From Alloacidobacterium dinghuense (lineage in GTDB: Bacteria > Acidobacteriota > Terriglobia > Terriglobales > Acidobacteriaceae), in NCBI RefSeq assembly GCF_014274465.1, contig NZ_CP060394.1, forward strand, positions 620,001 through 684,000: DNA of 64,000 nt, given 5' to 3'. Shown one piece after another: positions 62,120 to 64,000 of the stretch. Every line of letters begins with the position of its first letter. The stretch's first letter is position 1. A model generated the notes under the pieces. It was not told the origin of the DNA. It did not search any database and saw only the letters and a program-made list of their open reading frames with translations. Position numbers and translations under genes: made by a program.

Positions 62120-63217
62120 ATGCAGCCGATTGTTTTGAAGACTGAAGGATTTCGATGGGATAGTGTGAGCCTGGGCGAAGTGATGTTGCGGCTCGATCCG
62201 GGAGAAGGACGTATACACACAGCAAGACAGTTCACCGCATGGGAAGGTGGCGGGGAATACAACGTGGCGCGCGGGCTTCGGCGGTGCTTCGGGCTGAAGA
62301 CGGCGGTAGCCACAGCGTTCGCAGACAATCCAGTTGGCCGTCTGGTTGAGGATTTCATTCTCCAGGGTGGTGTGGACACGTCACTCATTCGCTGGGCTAA
62401 GTACGACGGAGTGGGTCGTACGGTTCGCAATGGTCTGAATTTTACTGAGCGCGGTTACGGCGTGCGCGCCGCCGTTGGCTGTTCCGATCGTGGACATACA
62501 GCCATTTCGCAGGTGAAGCATGGGGACTTCGATTGGGAGGCCATCTTCGGTGCGCAGAATGGATCGAGATGGTTTCACACGGGCGGGATTTTTGCGGCGC
62601 TATCAGAGACGACGCCTGACGTCGCCTCCGAATCGATGGATGCGGCAAGGAAGTTCGGTACGATCGTTTCCTATGATTTGAACTATCGCGACTCGCTATG
62701 GAAAGCGATCGGCGGCAAGGCCAAGGCGCAGGAAGTGAATCGCGAATTAGTTCGCAAGGTCGATCTTCTTCTCGGCAACGAAGAGGATTTTTCGGCGATG
62801 CTGGGGATTGCCCTCGAGGGTGTTACCGAGGACTTCGACGAGTTGCCCATCGCCAGCTACGAGAAGATGCTGCGTGATGTGGCAGCAGCTTATCCAAACC
62901 TGAAAATGATTGCCACTACGTTGCGCACTGCGCACACGGCAAGCCGCAACGCATGGGGAGCCATCGCGCTGTATCAGGACGAGATTGTTCACGTTCCGCA
63001 GCGTGAGGTCGATATTCTGGATCGGGTAGGAGGCGGCGACTCTTTCGCGTCGGGATTGATTTACGGAATTCTCGCCGGAAAACCGACGGACTGGGCAGTG
63101 CGTTGTGGCGTGGCTCACGGCGCTCTCGCTATGACGACTCCGGGCGACACCAGCATGGCAACTTTTGCCGAAGTGGAGCGTGTGATGAAGGGCGGCTCCG
63201 CTCGCATAGCGCGATAA
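62120..63217 (+). CDS. kdgK: 2-dehydro-3-deoxygluconokinase (PfkB family)
   Basis: A 365-aa PfkB/ribokinase-family sugar kinase with SLGEVMLRLDPGEGRIHTAR and EGGGEYNVARGLRRCFGLKT (substrate lid) at the start and VGGGDSFASGLIYGI, which holds the catalytic Asp, near residue 300. It phosphorylates KDG to KDPG. The KDPG aldolase gene follows after 12 bp. GAGG lies 7 bases before ATG. Other PfkB sugars are possible, but pairing with the aldolase fixes the assignment. Confidence 0.92.
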   Translation: MQPIVLKTEGFRWDSVSLGEVMLRLDPGEGRIHTARQFTAWEGGGEYNVARGLRRCFGLKTAVATAFADNPVGRLVEDFILQGGVDTSLIRWAKYDGVGRTVRNGLNFTERGYGVRAAVGCSDRGHTAISQVKHGDFDWEAIFGAQNGSRWFHTGGIFAALSETTPDVASESMDAARKFGTIVSYDLNYRDSLWKAIGGKAKAQEVNRELVRKVDLLLGNEEDFSAMLGIALEGVTEDFDELPIASYEKMLRDVAAAYPNLKMIATTLRTAHTASRNAWGAIALYQDEIVHVPQREVDILDRVGGGDSFASGLIYGILAGKPTDWAVRCGVAHGALAMTTPGDTSMATFAEVERVMKGGSARIAR

Positions 63218-63229
63218 AACAGGAGAAAA

Positions 63230-63874
63230 ATGTCAGCAGAAATCAAAGCAGAGATAGAACGTTTATGCCTTGTGCCTGTTTTGCGGGCGCAATCAGAAGA
63301 AATTGGACACGCACTTGTAGAGGCAATGATTGCCGGTGGCGTCACTGTTGTTGAAGTTACCATGACAGTTCCCGGAGCGATCGATTTACTGCGAGCGCTG
63401 AAAGCGAAATATGGCAGTCAATTGCTGCTCGGGTCGGGAACCGTTACCACAGCGGCGCAGGCGGCGGCGACGATCGAGGCTGGTGCTGAGTTCGTTGTCA
63501 GTCCAAGCTTGCATCCAGAGGTGATTGCCAAGACGAAAGAACTCGGCAAAGTCTCGATTCCCGGCGCATTGACTCCTACGGAAGTCATCACAGCCTGGAA
63601 TGCGGGTGCGGACTATGTCAAAGTCTTTCCGTGTTCTGCCGTGGGTGGCGCCAGCTATCTTAAGGCGCTACTCGCTCCGTTTCCAGAATTGCAATTGATC
63701 CCTACAGGCGGAGTAACGCAACAGACTGCGCCGGAATTTCTTAAAGCAGGTGCGCGTGCTTTGGGAGTGGGAGCCGATCTGGTCAATGCGAAAGCGATTA
63801 CGGATGGCCGGCCTGGGTTGGTGACGAACGTTGCGCGGGCTTACCTCGAAATCATTCGTCAGACGCGCGCATAG
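63230..63874 (+). CDS. eda: KDPG aldolase (2-dehydro-3-deoxy-phosphogluconate aldolase)
   Basis: A 214-aa class I aldolase barrel that splits KDPG to pyruvate and glyceraldehyde-3-phosphate. The Schiff-base Lys131 is in ADYVKVFPCS, the catalytic Glu42 in VEVTM, and PSLHPEVI and IPTGGV contact phosphate. AGGAG lies 5 bases before the start. It forms an operon with kdgK. The bifunctional 4-hydroxy-2-oxoglutarate aldolase activity of this family cannot be excluded. Confidence 0.94.
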   Translation: MSAEIKAEIERLCLVPVLRAQSEEIGHALVEAMIAGGVTVVEVTMTVPGAIDLLRALKAKYGSQLLLGSGTVTTAAQAAATIEAGAEFVVSPSLHPEVIAKTKELGKVSIPGALTPTEVITAWNAGADYVKVFPCSAVGGASYLKALLAPFPELQLIPTGGVTQQTAPEFLKAGARALGVGADLVNAKAITDGRPGLVTNVARAYLEIIRQTRA

Positions 63875-63876
63875 AG

Positions 63877-63907
63877 AGATCTTGTACCGGATGCCGGTAC
63901 AAGATCT
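63877..63907. promoter_or_regulatory. Long palindrome with KDG-operator core
   Basis: Perfect 14-bp arms, AGATCTTGTACCGG and CCGGTACAAGATCT, around ATG. The core shares the half-sites of the site at 62033. No T-run follows, so it is an operator rather than a terminator, probably for a gene beyond the window; it would also be transcribed as a hairpin after eda. Confidence 0.65.
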
Positions 63908-64000
63908 TCCAAAATGAGTCGCCAACCGGCTCGGAGAATTGACAACCGTTTTTCCAATAAAAAACAATGCGTAACGTTGAGTGCGCGTAACGGGACAGCG

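Noticed and set aside
63877-63907. Intrinsic terminator of eda
   Set aside because: Stem is excellent but no T-run follows on either strand and the core matches the kdgK operator, so operator is preferred.

Overview
The window looks like a chromosomal segment of a soil-type Acidobacteriota (class Terriglobia, the Granulicella/Edaphobacter/Terriglobus neighbourhood). This rests on gene content, not on a marker gene: ADOP-type FtsX permeases, small PadR regulators paired with permease-prefix membrane proteins, a GH172/DUF2961 protein, an L-rhamnose utilisation island, and interspersed repeats ending in CTCAGGATGAC. No rRNA, tRNA or CRISPR array was seen.

Layout. 1-7.5 kb: end of a membrane protein plus a GT2 glycosyltransferase, a secreted S9 peptidase, and a tightly coupled heme operon (hemE-hemH-hemG). 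7.5-10.8 kb: two adjacent insertions with related terminal inverted repeats, each flanked by a perfect 8-bp target duplication. One is a 2.2-kb IS1-like element carrying a P63C-domain gene and a 39-aa Lys-rich gene. The other is a 0.56-kb element with no transposase and one small membrane-protein gene. 10.8-22.8 kb: small metal-binding and VOC proteins, a PAF-acetylhydrolase-like enzyme, GntR-slipin, TMEM175-like channel, SYLF protein, thioredoxin 2, GH172, a decaying PadR/membrane protein/esterase operon, a di-heme peroxidase and a desaturase. 22.8-32.8 kb: repeat, a broken trpE 3' fragment, an unknown small gene, intact trpE, PadR/permease-prefix pair, glutamate dehydrogenase, a degraded ADOP permease with its PadR, pgsA. 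32.8-47.6 kb: orphan GvpL/F, TIR protein, intact ADOP permease, YgiC/YgiB-like pair, proline dehydrogenase, GT2, a MoaD-like carrier next to a BNR-repeat protein, serine hydrolase, Gfo/Idh/MocA oxidoreductase, HGSNAT-like membrane protein. 47.9-56.6 kb: rhamnose island (isomerase, aldolase-dehydrogenase fusion, kinase; convergent alpha-L-rhamnosidase and RhaT-type transporter). 56.8-64 kb: patatin with outer-membrane barrel, a three-gene operon of unknown function led by a Cys-rich 758-aa protein, and KDG kinase plus KDPG aldolase.

How it fits together: the organism appears to be a saprophyte taking apart plant or microbial glycans (rhamnosidase, GH172, KDG branch) with many secreted hydrolases. 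The strongest novelty candidates are the paired IS1-like cargo elements at 7.77-10.62 kb and the Cys-rich/DUF1360/small-protein operon at 59.0-61.9 kb. Signs of local decay (a nonsense codon in PadR, Ser-to-Phe in an esterase, a gutted ADOP permease, a trpE fragment) lie between 18 and 30 kb.
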